Below, piece after piece: positions 1 to 6,658 of a stretch of 8,874 bases of DNA. The stretch spans positions 1 through 8,874 of the forward strand of contig CAJXIK010000074.1 of NCBI GenBank assembly GCA_913054445.1, read 5' to 3'. The notes under the pieces are model-generated. The model made no database searches and was not told where the DNA came from. It saw only the letters and a program-made list of their open reading frames with translations. How positions within the stretch are numbered: position 1 is the stretch's first letter; each line of letters starts with the position of its first letter. This stretch comes from an uncultured Bermanella sp. (GTDB taxonomy: Bacteria; Pseudomonadota; Gammaproteobacteria; Pseudomonadales; Oceanobacteraceae). A program made the position numbers and the translations under genes.

Positions 1-2
1 TC

Positions 3-62
3 AGGCTGGCGGGGAAAGCGCAGTGGTACGACTTTAATTTTAATGCGATTGCCCTAGCCTAG
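3..62 (+). CDS. Possible 3' end of an upstream gene (partial)
   Basis: The frame from base 3 is open to a TAG at 60-62 and reads as 19 residues ending in WYDFNFNAIALA. Its codons look ordinary for this genome. Another frame is also open, to a TAG at 55-57, so the choice of frame is a judgement. The fragment is too short to name a family. It lies on the same strand as the lipoprotein gene that follows, about 80 bases upstream of that gene's start. Confidence 0.3.
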   Translation, partial: RLAGKAQWYDFNFNAIALA

Positions 63-144
63 GCCATGGCCACCATGGTCATACCCCCATAAATCCCTTA
101 CCATGCCACCCCTAATAAAAATCCCTACAGTAGCGGTTTATACC

Positions 145-1236
145 ATGCGTTTTACAGCCTTATTTTTTACCCTGATTGTGCTGGGCGGTTGTGCCCAGCT
201 CACCCCGCGTGGGCAGATGTCCTTATTACAGTCCACCGCCATCAGCGAACAATATGCGTTCGAGCAGTTACCCGCGGGGATGCAAGGTAACCCAGATTTA
301 AGTGAGCAGGTGATCGAGTTGCCAAGCGGCAAGTCTTTTTATAAAGGCTATGAGCTGGCGGCAGGGCACCGTGCCTTCGTGGTGCAGCTGCGCACCTACA
401 TCGAAAAGAGTCAGCGCGGGGATGGCTTCTTTTATCCGGTGATCGAGCTGTTTGATGCACAGCGCCAACGCATCAAGGTGGTTCGCCCGCAGTTGCGCTT
501 TACTCAGGTCAGTGCCGAGGGGCGCTATGCGGTGGTGCCGCTGCAAATAACGCGAGATGTGGCCTCTTTCGTCATTCGCACCGAGCCCAAGTTGTACGGT
601 CAGGAGGCTTCCTATACCAAGCAGCACTCAGGTGCCAGTTGGAGCTATAGCGTATCGCCGTTTACTAAGCGTCACGCCGCCAGCTACTTAGCATTAGGTC
701 AGTTAGAACTGCTCACGCCGGACGAGGGTTATAGCAGCCCGTTTGAAAAAATATCTGGGCCATTTTGGCTATTTTCCCACCAAAAGGGCGCTCATAAACT
801 GGCCAGCGGCGAACAATACCTGCCCGACCTCACCCTCGGGGGCGGCCCCAAGTTTTCGCTGGGCTATGCCTATGGCGTGGCCGGACGTCCGGGCAGCTCG
901 GTGCGCGCATCTTTAGGTGCCAGCTATTATGCGGTGACGGACTCGGCGGGGGTTAATCACCGCCAGCAGGGCCTCAGTGGTGACCTCTTGTGGGTGGAGT
1001 CTAATCAGGTCAGCAGCCTAGGGTTTGGCATCACCGCCAACAGCGGCCTGTCGTACCACAAGTCTGGCACCACAGTGGAGTATGAGGATAACTGGGGGCC
1101 TAAGCTGGTATTGGAGATTCGCGGTGCCATGGGAGTCACCCTCGGGGTGCAGGTCAGTTGGCTGGAATTTGAAGACCAACAAGGCAATAAAATTAACAGC
1201 GACCAGTTGGGCTTTTACCTAGCGCGCTTTTATTGA
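145..1236 (+). CDS. MalM-like outer-membrane lipoprotein with a beta-strand-rich C-terminal region
   Basis: This 363-residue protein starts with a lipoprotein signal: MR, a hydrophobic stretch, then lipobox LGGC with the acylated Cys at residue 16. Ala at +2 suggests outer-membrane sorting. I chose the ATG at 145 over the in-frame ATG at 103 because only 145 puts the lipobox at a normal distance. Neither start has a clear Shine-Dalgarno. Residues of roughly 55-210 recall MalM, the periplasmic maltose-operon protein, with a similar layout and an SPFTKRHAASYLALGQLELL segment resembling MalM's PDPVARH...G.L.L. From about residue 235 the sequence becomes Gly- and aromatic-rich with alternating strands, and it ends in LGFYLARFY, which resembles a beta-barrel C-terminal signal. 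No sugar-transport genes are visible nearby, so a maltose role is not supported. The MalM assignment comes from pattern resemblance only. Confidence 0.6.
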   Translation: MRFTALFFTLIVLGGCAQLTPRGQMSLLQSTAISEQYAFEQLPAGMQGNPDLSEQVIELPSGKSFYKGYELAAGHRAFVVQLRTYIEKSQRGDGFFYPVIELFDAQRQRIKVVRPQLRFTQVSAEGRYAVVPLQITRDVASFVIRTEPKLYGQEASYTKQHSGASWSYSVSPFTKRHAASYLALGQLELLTPDEGYSSPFEKISGPFWLFSHQKGAHKLASGEQYLPDLTLGGGPKFSLGYAYGVAGRPGSSVRASLGASYYAVTDSAGVNHRQQGLSGDLLWVESNQVSSLGFGITANSGLSYHKSGTTVEYEDNWGPKLVLEIRGAMGVTLGVQVSWLEFEDQQGNKINSDQLGFYLARFY

Positions 1237-1273
1237 CCGATTCTTTATCGGCCTAGCCTTTATGGCTTAGGCC
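1237..1273. terminator. Tandem stem-loops between convergent genes (possible bidirectional terminator)
   Basis: Right after the lipoprotein stop codon, CCGAT (1237-1241) pairs with ATCGG (1247-1251) around a 5-base loop. Next, GGCCTAGCC (1250-1258) pairs with GGCTTAGGCC (1264-1273) around TTTAT, with one bulged T. The second stem is about 9 bp and GC-rich, and it reaches into the stop codon of the uspE-like gene on the other strand. Neither strand has a strong T-run after the stems, so efficient Rho-independent termination is uncertain. The position between two convergent stop codons is the main support. Confidence 0.45.
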
Positions 1274-2223
1274 TACGCTTGGCGAATGCCGTCTTCTTCT
1301 TCGCTTAGTTTGCGCACGCCGTCTTGCAGCTTAATGGCCAGCACATCGCAATCGGTAGCGTCCAGTACCTGTTCAACCGTGCTGCCTAAGATAATGCTCT
1401 GTACATCTCCTTGGCTGATCATGCCCACCAGAATGACGTCGGCATCTAGCTCCTTGGCGGTCTGCGTGATGACCTCTTCCGGCTCGCCCTCGAGGATGTG
1501 TAGGTTTTGTTCCGCGATGTTGTAGCGGCTGGCGATGGCTTCACAGGCATCCTGATGTTGATTCACCACGTATTGCTGTAAGTCCTCTGGGATAGGAGTA
1601 TCTGGCAGGCTGGCTAGGGTGAGGCTCATCATGGGGTAGCTATTGGTCAGGTGAATTTGATAGTTGTCGGCGCTATTAATGAGTTCGGCAAACTCAAAGA
1701 TGTGCTCGTTAACGACCTTGTGAGCATCGTCCAGCGAGGTGGCATCCACCGCCGCCACTATGTTGCGAGACTCCCAAGCCAGTTTTTCTTTAACCAGCAA
1801 CAAGGGGGCAGGGCAGAATTTTAAGAGATTCCAGTCTTGGTGGCGCAATACCCTGTCGACGATGCCATGGTGCTTGGCCGAAGACTTAATCACCAAATCA
1901 AAACTGAGTTGTTCGCTGTTATCTATTACCGCCTGATAGGCATGCTTGCGCCAGCAGATGGTCAGTGGCGTGTCTGCGGGGAGATAGAATTCTTTTAACA
2001 GAGCCTCGGCCCACTGCTGGGTTTGATCCAGTAATAGGGCCTTTAAATTGTGGCACAGTGCCAGATCGGTGAGCGAACCCTCCTCACAGGCGTGATTATA
2101 GGCGTAGCTGCTCACAAACAGGTGGGCCTTTTGTTCTTTGCATATTTGCATGGCGCGTTGCAGGGCATTTTGGTTATCCAGATCCCTGTCCAGTAACAAC
2201 AAGACATTTTTAATGGCTAACAT
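1273..2223 (-). CDS. uspE: UspE-like tandem universal stress protein
   Basis: The protein has 316 residues, the same length as E. coli UspE as I recall it, and contains two Usp domains in tandem (about 1-145 and 155-305). The segment DWNLLKFCPAPLLLVKEKLAW closely matches the UspE junction DWHLLRKCPSPVWMVK. Universal stress proteins are cytoplasmic and are linked to stress survival, motility and adhesion. The ATP-binding loop of domain 2 is incomplete: Gly267 and Gly280-Ser281 are present, but the second Gly of the G-x2-G-x9-G(S/T) pattern is Ser. Domain 1 is degenerate in this motif, as in UspE proteins generally. The start has a good ribosome binding site, AGGAG on the minus strand (2229-2233), five bases before the ATG. 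The C-terminus is acidic (LSEEEDG). It converges with the lipoprotein gene and lies 126 bases downstream of the LysR gene on the same strand. Confidence 0.85.
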   Translation of the reverse strand: MLAIKNVLLLLDRDLDNQNALQRAMQICKEQKAHLFVSSYAYNHACEEGSLTDLALCHNLKALLLDQTQQWAEALLKEFYLPADTPLTICWRKHAYQAVIDNSEQLSFDLVIKSSAKHHGIVDRVLRHQDWNLLKFCPAPLLLVKEKLAWESRNIVAAVDATSLDDAHKVVNEHIFEFAELINSADNYQIHLTNSYPMMSLTLASLPDTPIPEDLQQYVVNQHQDACEAIASRYNIAEQNLHILEGEPEEVITQTAKELDADVILVGMISQGDVQSIILGSTVEQVLDATDCDVLAIKLQDGVRKLSEEEDGIRQA

Positions 2224-2340
2224 GGCCGCTCCTGTTTTTGTGCCTGCAATGGATATGAAAACAGATGTGATAATAGTTTAGTCGCTTCTCGCCAAAACCC
2301 CTTGTTTTAGATTAGATTTTATTCGATGTGCACACGCATT
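2224..2340 (-). promoter_or_regulatory. Upstream region of the uspE-like gene
   Basis: This gap between the LysR terminator and the uspE-like start should contain the uspE promoter. A possible -10 box, TATTAT on the minus strand (2275-2270), lies about 46 bases before the ATG, but I see no good -35 box at the right spacing. A perfect 8-bp palindrome, TGTGCACA, lies at 2327-2334. No FNR/Anr-type TTGAT-N4-ATCAA site is visible, although uspE genes in some relatives are oxygen-regulated. Confidence 0.3.
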
Positions 2341-2366
2341 AAAAAAGCGCTATTGCTGAGGCAATA
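2341..2366 (-). terminator. Terminator-like hairpin at the end of the LysR gene
   Basis: On the minus strand TATTGC, loop CTCA and GCAATA (2366-2351) form a perfect 6-bp stem, then GCGC and a run of six T (2346-2341). The stem includes most of the LysR stop codon. It is short and AT-rich, and the T-run begins four bases late, so it is probably a weak terminator. It would help separate LysR transcription from the uspE-like gene downstream. Confidence 0.45.
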
Positions 2367-3249
2367 TGGCCAAAAATGCCCGTCCGGCGGTGCTCAGGGT
2401 CTTGCCTTTGCGCTGAAGTACCCCCAATTCACGGTAAAGCATCTTCGGTCCCACATTGAGCATGATGAGTTCCCCGTCTTTGGCCATGTGTTCGGGCAGT
2501 ACCGCCCATCCAAGGCCGACGCCCGCCATCATCTTGATGGTTTCCATATAGCTGGACATCATGCTGATGGTCTCGCGGTAGCGGCTGGGCAGGGCACTGT
2601 GCAGGGACAACCCCTCTTTCTTGAAGGCGTTCTCGATGATCTCAAAGGTCACAGTATTGGCCTCCGGCAAGATAGCCTCATACTGCCCTAAGTCCTGTAA
2701 TGTGAGTTTTTTTTGCGTGGCCAGCGCGTGTGTGTGGGCGCAGACAAACTTAAGCGGGTCGCGCCACACCGGCTGCATGGACAGCTTCGAATGTGCGTTC
2801 AAAGGCAGGGTAGCGAAGGCGATATCCAGCTCTCCCTCGGCCAGTGCCGCGCACGCCGCCTCCGAGCCCAGAAATTGAATGGCCAGCTTTACCTGCGGGT
2901 ACGTGTTGTGGAACTGACGTAAGAAATGCGGCAAATGGTGTAGGCCAATGTGATGGCTAGTGCCAATTCTTAGGGTGCCGCTGACGTCGCCGCTGAGGCT
3001 GGCCAGCTCGGTCTTGATCTCCAGTAGCTCATTGATGATGTGGCGGGCCTTGGGCAGCAGTACCTCGCCGTAGGGGGTGAGGATGGCTTTTCTCGGCAGG
3101 CGGTCAAAGAGCTGGCTATCGAGGTTCGCTTCAAGCTGGGCGATGCGCTTGCTCACCGCAGGCTGGGTGAGGTGCAGGCGTTGCGCCGCCAAAGAAAAGG
3201 ATTCGGTTTCGGCCACACAAATAAATGCCTGCAACGATTGAGTGTCCAT
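2350..3249 (-). CDS. LysR-type transcriptional regulator, divergent from leuC
   Basis: This is a 299-residue LysR-type regulator, the standard length for the family. Residues 1-62 form the winged helix-turn-helix, with the recognition segment TQPAVSKRIAQLE at 28-40 and the usual LFDR...LTPYGEVLL wing and linker start. Residues from about 93 (TLRIGTSHHIG) onward form the periplasmic-binding-protein-like effector domain. I chose the start MDTQSLQAF at 3249 rather than the longer ORF from 3363. It matches the family N-terminus and has a purine-rich AGGGGG site (minus strand, 3263-3258) eight bases before the ATG. The longer form would also run through the control region. The gene is transcribed away from leuC across a shared control region, so regulation of leuCDB, and of itself, is the likely role. 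The effector cannot be read from the sequence; a leucine-pathway intermediate is a reasonable guess. Confidence 0.88.
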   Translation of the reverse strand: MDTQSLQAFICVAETESFSLAAQRLHLTQPAVSKRIAQLEANLDSQLFDRLPRKAILTPYGEVLLPKARHIINELLEIKTELASLSGDVSGTLRIGTSHHIGLHHLPHFLRQFHNTYPQVKLAIQFLGSEAACAALAEGELDIAFATLPLNAHSKLSMQPVWRDPLKFVCAHTHALATQKKLTLQDLGQYEAILPEANTVTFEIIENAFKKEGLSLHSALPSRYRETISMMSSYMETIKMMAGVGLGWAVLPEHMAKDGELIMLNVGPKMLYRELGVLQRKGKTLSTAGRAFLAILPQQ

Positions 3250-3289
3250 AGTGTTAACCCCCTGTTTACTGCTTGCTACTTTATTAGCT

Positions 3290-3304
3290 ATTCCAATTTG
3301 GAAT
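3290..3304. promoter_or_regulatory. Probable LysR operator: perfect 15-bp palindrome of T-N11-A type
   Basis: ATTCCAA and TTGGAAT flank a single central T, giving a perfect inverted repeat with the T-N11-A spacing (T at 3291, A at 3303) typical of LysR-family sites. It lies 40 bases upstream of the LysR start codon and 121 bases upstream of leuC. That position would suit both autorepression and activation of leuC. Binding by this particular regulator is inferred from the arrangement. Confidence 0.6.
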
Positions 3305-3326
3305 CTAATATATAAAAAATATGAAT

Positions 3327-3355
3327 TTGTTTTATTAGTAACCCTTGGATAAACT
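3327..3355 (+). promoter_or_regulatory. Candidate leuC promoter
   Basis: TTGTTT (3327-3332) and TAAACT (3350-3355) are separated by 17 bases. The matches to consensus are weak (3/6 and 4/6), as expected for an activator-dependent promoter. Transcription would start near 3362, which puts the centre of the palindrome at 3290-3304 about 65 bases upstream, the usual place for a LysR recognition site. The geometry supports it more than the boxes do. Confidence 0.35.
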
Positions 3356-3378
3356 GGTGTCAATAGATTGAGATGGGC

Positions 3379-3402
3379 AATAACCGCCTACCCGTGGTTA
3401 TT
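3379..3402 (+). repeat. 7-bp inverted repeat in the leuC leader
   Basis: AATAACC (3379-3385) and GGTTATT (3396-3402) are perfect inverted arms separated by 10 bases, ending 23 bases before the leuC start codon. In RNA this would be a modest stem-loop just upstream of the purine-rich AAAGAGAGAA that probably serves as the leuC ribosome binding site. It could also be a second operator half-pair. It lacks a T-run, so it is not a classical terminator. Confidence 0.4.
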
Positions 3403-3425
3403 CATATTATAAAGAGAGAATTCAA

Positions 3426-4877
3426 ATGGCAGGTTTCACCCTATACGATAAGTTATGGGATCAACACGTGGTAAAAGAGCGTGATGACGGCACGGCGTTA
3501 ATCTACATAGATCGTCAGCTGCTGCACGAGGTGACGTCGCCGCAGGCCTTCGAAGGTTTGCGTTTGGCGGGTCGTAAATTGTGGTCGGTGCCAGCCAACC
3601 TAGCCACCCCAGATCATAACGTGCCCACCACGTTAACCGAGCGAAAAGACGGCATCGACGGCATCGAAGACCCTGTGTCGCGCATTCAGGTGCAGACCCT
3701 CGACGATAACTGCGATGAATTTGGCATCGAAGAATTTAAGATGAACGATGTGCGTCAGGGTATCGTGCATGTGGTGGGCCCAGAACAGGGGGCTACCTTG
3801 CCCGGTATGACCGTGGTCTGTGGCGATTCTCATACCGCCACCCATGGCGCGTTTGCGGCCTTGGCCCATGGCATCGGCACCTCCGAGGTGGAGCATGTGA
3901 TGGCCACCCAGTGCTTGATTCAGCGCAAGATGAAAAATCTATTGATTAGGGTCGACGGCCAGCTAGGTGAGTTCATCACCGGCAAAGACGTGGTGCTGCA
4001 TGTGATTGGCATCATCGGCACCGCAGGTGGTAACGGTTATGCCATGGAATTTGGCGGCAGCGCCATTCGCAGCATGAGTATGGAAGGTCGCATGACCATG
4101 TGCAACATGGCCATCGAAGCCGGTGCCCGTGTGGGTATGGTGGCGTACGATGGCATCACCGAGGCCTATGTGCAGGGCCGCCCGTTTGCTCCCAGCGAAG
4201 GTCAATGGGCTGCCGCCGTTAGCAACTGGCAGAACCTAGTATCCGATGACGATGCCGTGTTCGATAAGGTGGTGGTCATCGATGCCGCCGATATCTTGCC
4301 GCAAGTGACTTGGGGCACTTCCCCCGAGATGGTGACCACCATAGATGGCTTTGTGCCTAAGTTGGAAGACGCTACCAGTGATGAGCAAAAAGACGCCATC
4401 GAGCGTGCCCATAAATACATGGGATTTGCAGGGGGCGAAGCCATTACAGATATTGAATTGGATCGTGTCTTTATTGGTTCATGTACCAATAGCCGCATCG
4501 AAGATTTGCGTGCCGCCGCCGCCGTTGCTAAGGGCAATAAGGTCGCCGATACCCTGATTCAAGCCTTAGTGGTACCGGGTTCTGGTTTGGTAAAAGCGCA
4601 GGCCGAATCCGAGGGTTTGCATACCATTTTTACCGAGGCCGGTTTTGAATGGCGTGAGCCTGGTTGTTCTATGTGTTTGGCCATGAACGCCGATAAATTA
4701 GGCGCAGGCGAGCACTGTGCTTCTACCTCTAACCGCAACTTCGAAGGTCGCCAGGGGTACGGCGGTCGTACTCACTTAGTCAGCCCAGCCATGGCCGCCG
4801 CCGCCGCCATCGCCGGTCACTTCGTGGATGTGCGTCACTTTACCTTGCAGGATGATGCCGTAGTAGGAGGCAAATAA
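3426..4877 (+). CDS. leuC: 3-isopropylmalate dehydratase large subunit
   Basis: LeuC is the large, iron-sulfur subunit of isopropylmalate isomerase. It works with LeuD in the cytoplasm to convert 2-isopropylmalate to 3-isopropylmalate in leucine synthesis. The 483 residues match the aconitase-type family closely: LYDKLWDQHVV at the N-terminus, VTSPQAFEGLR, DHNVPT, the GDSHTATHGAF core and FIGSCTNSRIEDLRAAA. The three 4Fe-4S ligands are present as Cys353, Cys414 and Cys417 (GCSMC), and the C-terminus carries STSNRNFEGRQG and GGRTHLVSPAMAAAAA. It is somewhat longer than the E. coli enzyme (466 residues by recollection), partly from extra residues at the end (HFTLQDDAVVGGK). Its stop overlaps the leuD start by one base (TAATG), implying coupled translation. 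It is the first gene of the cluster and probably under the divergent LysR regulator. Confidence 0.97.
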   Translation: MAGFTLYDKLWDQHVVKERDDGTALIYIDRQLLHEVTSPQAFEGLRLAGRKLWSVPANLATPDHNVPTTLTERKDGIDGIEDPVSRIQVQTLDDNCDEFGIEEFKMNDVRQGIVHVVGPEQGATLPGMTVVCGDSHTATHGAFAALAHGIGTSEVEHVMATQCLIQRKMKNLLIRVDGQLGEFITGKDVVLHVIGIIGTAGGNGYAMEFGGSAIRSMSMEGRMTMCNMAIEAGARVGMVAYDGITEAYVQGRPFAPSEGQWAAAVSNWQNLVSDDDAVFDKVVVIDAADILPQVTWGTSPEMVTTIDGFVPKLEDATSDEQKDAIERAHKYMGFAGGEAITDIELDRVFIGSCTNSRIEDLRAAAAVAKGNKVADTLIQALVVPGSGLVKAQAESEGLHTIFTEAGFEWREPGCSMCLAMNADKLGAGEHCASTSNRNFEGRQGYGGRTHLVSPAMAAAAAIAGHFVDVRHFTLQDDAVVGGK

Positions 4878-5518
4878 TGAAAGCATTTACCGTACATAGC
4901 GGCATCGTGGCACCCATGGATCGCGCCAATATCGATACCGATATGATCATCCCTAAGCAGTTCCTTAAATCCATCAAGCGCAGCGGTTTCGGCCCTAACC
5001 TGTTTGACGAATTGCGCTACACAGATGTGGGCCAGCCCGACGCCGATAACTCAGGGCGTCCGCTAAACCCAGACTTCATCTTAAACCGCGCGCCCTACAA
5101 TAAAGCCTCGGTGTTATTGGCCCGTGAAAACTTTGGTTGCGGTTCGTCCCGTGAACACGCCCCTTGGGCATTGGAAGACTTTGGTTTTCGGGTGGTGATT
5201 GCCCCCAGTTTTGCCGATATCTTTTTTAATAACTGTTTCAAGAATGCGTTATTGCCTATCGTGCTGGATGAGGCGATTGTGGATGGCTTGTTTAAAGATG
5301 TTACGGCGCAAGAAGGTCTGCAATTAACCGTTGATCTAGAGAGTCAAAAAATCATCAAGGCCGATGGTAACGCTATTTCGTTTGAAGTGGATGCCTTCCG
5401 CAAGCACTGCCTCTTGAATGGCCTGGATGACATAGGTTTGACCCTGCAAGACAGCGATGACATTAAAGCCTACGAAAAGAAACGCAGTGCACAGGCTCCT
5501 TGGTTATTTCGCGCTTAA
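4877..5518 (+). CDS. leuD: 3-isopropylmalate dehydratase small subunit
   Basis: LeuD is the small subunit of isopropylmalate isomerase and supplies the swivel domain that closes over the LeuC active site. At 213 residues it is slightly longer than the E. coli protein (201 by recollection). Recognisable blocks are the N-terminal VAPMDRANIDTDMIIPKQFLKSIKR (residues 11-35) and the family signature NFGCGSSREHAPWAL at 85-99, followed by IAPSFADIFFNNCFKNALLPI. A strong AGGAGG site (4865-4870) lies six bases before the ATG, inside the end of leuC, and the two genes overlap by one base. The enzyme needs both subunits in equal amounts, which suits this tight coupling. Confidence 0.97.
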   Translation: MKAFTVHSGIVAPMDRANIDTDMIIPKQFLKSIKRSGFGPNLFDELRYTDVGQPDADNSGRPLNPDFILNRAPYNKASVLLARENFGCGSSREHAPWALEDFGFRVVIAPSFADIFFNNCFKNALLPIVLDEAIVDGLFKDVTAQEGLQLTVDLESQKIIKADGNAISFEVDAFRKHCLLNGLDDIGLTLQDSDDIKAYEKKRSAQAPWLFRA

Positions 5519-5568
5519 TTAGATTTTAAGTTTTACAAAATTATTTGTTATAAAAGTGGGTGTTTAAC

Positions 5569-6657
5569 GTGACTAAAAAAATTCTAGTATTGCCAGGCGA
5601 TGGCATCGGACCTGAAATCGTAGGCGAAGCGGTCAAGGTGCTCGAAGCGGCCAAGCAAAAATTCAAGCTGGATGTGGCGCTGGATCATGCGTTGGTGGGC
5701 GGAGCCGCCTTTGATGAGTTCGGTTCGCCCTTGCCAGAAGTGACCATGGAAAAAGCCCGCGCTTGCGACGCCATTCTGCTAGGTGCCGTGGGTGGCCCTA
5801 AGTGGGATACGCTTGAAGACCGCGAGATGCGTCCCGAAAAAGGCCTGCTGGGCTTGCGCTCTGGGCTTGAGTTGTTTGCCAACTTCCGTCCGGCTATCTT
5901 GTACCCGCAGCTGGCGGATGCTTCCACCCTTAAACCCGAAGTGGTGTCGGGCTTGGATATTCTTATCGTGCGTGAACTCACCGGCGGTATTTATTTCGGT
6001 AAACCCCGTGGCATTCGCACTCTAGAAAACGGCGAGCGTGAGGGTTACAACACCTATGTGTACAACGAATCTGAGATTCGTCGCATCGCCAAGGTGGCCT
6101 TCGAATCTGCGCAAAAGCGCGGCAAGAAGCTGTGCAGCATAGATAAGGCCAACGTGTTGGAAGTAACCGTACTATGGCGTGAAATCATGGAAGAGGTGGC
6201 CAAAGACTACCCAGATGTAGAGCTGTCGCACATGTATGTGGACAACGCCGCCATGCAGTTGGTGCGCGCCCCTAAGCAGTTCGACGTGGTGGTCACCGGC
6301 AACATGTTTGGTGATATTTTATCGGATACCGCCGCCATGTTAACCGGCTCCATCGGCATGTTGCCTTCGGCGTCTCTAGACACGCATAACAAGGGCATGT
6401 ACGAGCCTTGTCACGGCAGCGCACCCGACATCGCCGGTCAAGGCATCGCCAATCCGTTGGCCACTATCTTGTCTGTGGCCATGATGTTGCGCTACAGCTT
6501 AGACGAAACCGTGGCGGCAGAAGCCATCGAGAAGGCGGTTAGCGAGGTGCTAGATAAAGGCCTGCGTACCGGCGACATCCACAGCGCAGGCATGACCAAG
6601 GTTTCCACCTCGCAAATGGGTGAGGCGGTGGTAGTGGCTTTACAGGAGGCTTCCTAA
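5569..6657 (+). CDS. leuB: 3-isopropylmalate dehydrogenase
   Basis: LeuB oxidises 3-isopropylmalate with NAD+, giving 2-isopropyl-3-oxosuccinate, which decarboxylates to 2-oxoisocaproate, the direct leucine precursor. I place the start at the GTG at 5569 (MTKKILVLPGDGIGPE, 362 residues), which matches the family N-terminus. An in-frame GTG at 5560 would add three residues, but nothing resembling a ribosome binding site precedes it. The Shine-Dalgarno for 5569 is also weak (AGTGGG). Key residues are in place with this numbering: Tyr142 (GGIYFGKPRG), Lys193 (SIDKANVLEVT), metal-binding Asp225, Asp249 and Asp253 (DNAAMQ, NMFGDILSD), and the NAD-binding EPCHGSAPDIAGQGIANP. A 50-base AT-rich gap separates it from leuD, where some pseudomonads carry a methyltransferase gene. 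asd follows one base after its stop. Confidence 0.96.
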   Translation: MTKKILVLPGDGIGPEIVGEAVKVLEAAKQKFKLDVALDHALVGGAAFDEFGSPLPEVTMEKARACDAILLGAVGGPKWDTLEDREMRPEKGLLGLRSGLELFANFRPAILYPQLADASTLKPEVVSGLDILIVRELTGGIYFGKPRGIRTLENGEREGYNTYVYNESEIRRIAKVAFESAQKRGKKLCSIDKANVLEVTVLWREIMEEVAKDYPDVELSHMYVDNAAMQLVRAPKQFDVVVTGNMFGDILSDTAAMLTGSIGMLPSASLDTHNKGMYEPCHGSAPDIAGQGIANPLATILSVAMMLRYSLDETVAAEAIEKAVSEVLDKGLRTGDIHSAGMTKVSTSQMGEAVVVALQEAS

Positions 6658-6658
6658 T

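Noticed and set aside
61..80. GGCCATGGCC palindrome and nearby CCATGG copies
   Set aside because: It is short and GC-rich, with no spacing typical of a known operator; it is likely chance or a restriction-type palindrome.
103..144. Upstream ATG giving a 377-residue form of the lipoprotein
   Set aside because: It would put 14 extra residues before a standard lipoprotein signal peptide, and there is no ribosome binding site in front of it.
2326..2691. 121-codon + strand open frame opposite the LysR gene
   Set aside because: It is antisense to a well-conserved LysR gene, shows no recognisable motif, and has no ribosome site.
3321..3338. Classical leucine leader peptide before leuC (ATG at 3321, MNLFY)
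   Set aside because: It is only five codons with a single Leu, has no ribosome site and no terminator/antiterminator pair follows.
3250..3363. N-terminal extension of the LysR protein
   Set aside because: The extra 38 residues have no family counterpart and run through the control region. A good ribosome site sits before the internal ATG at 3249.
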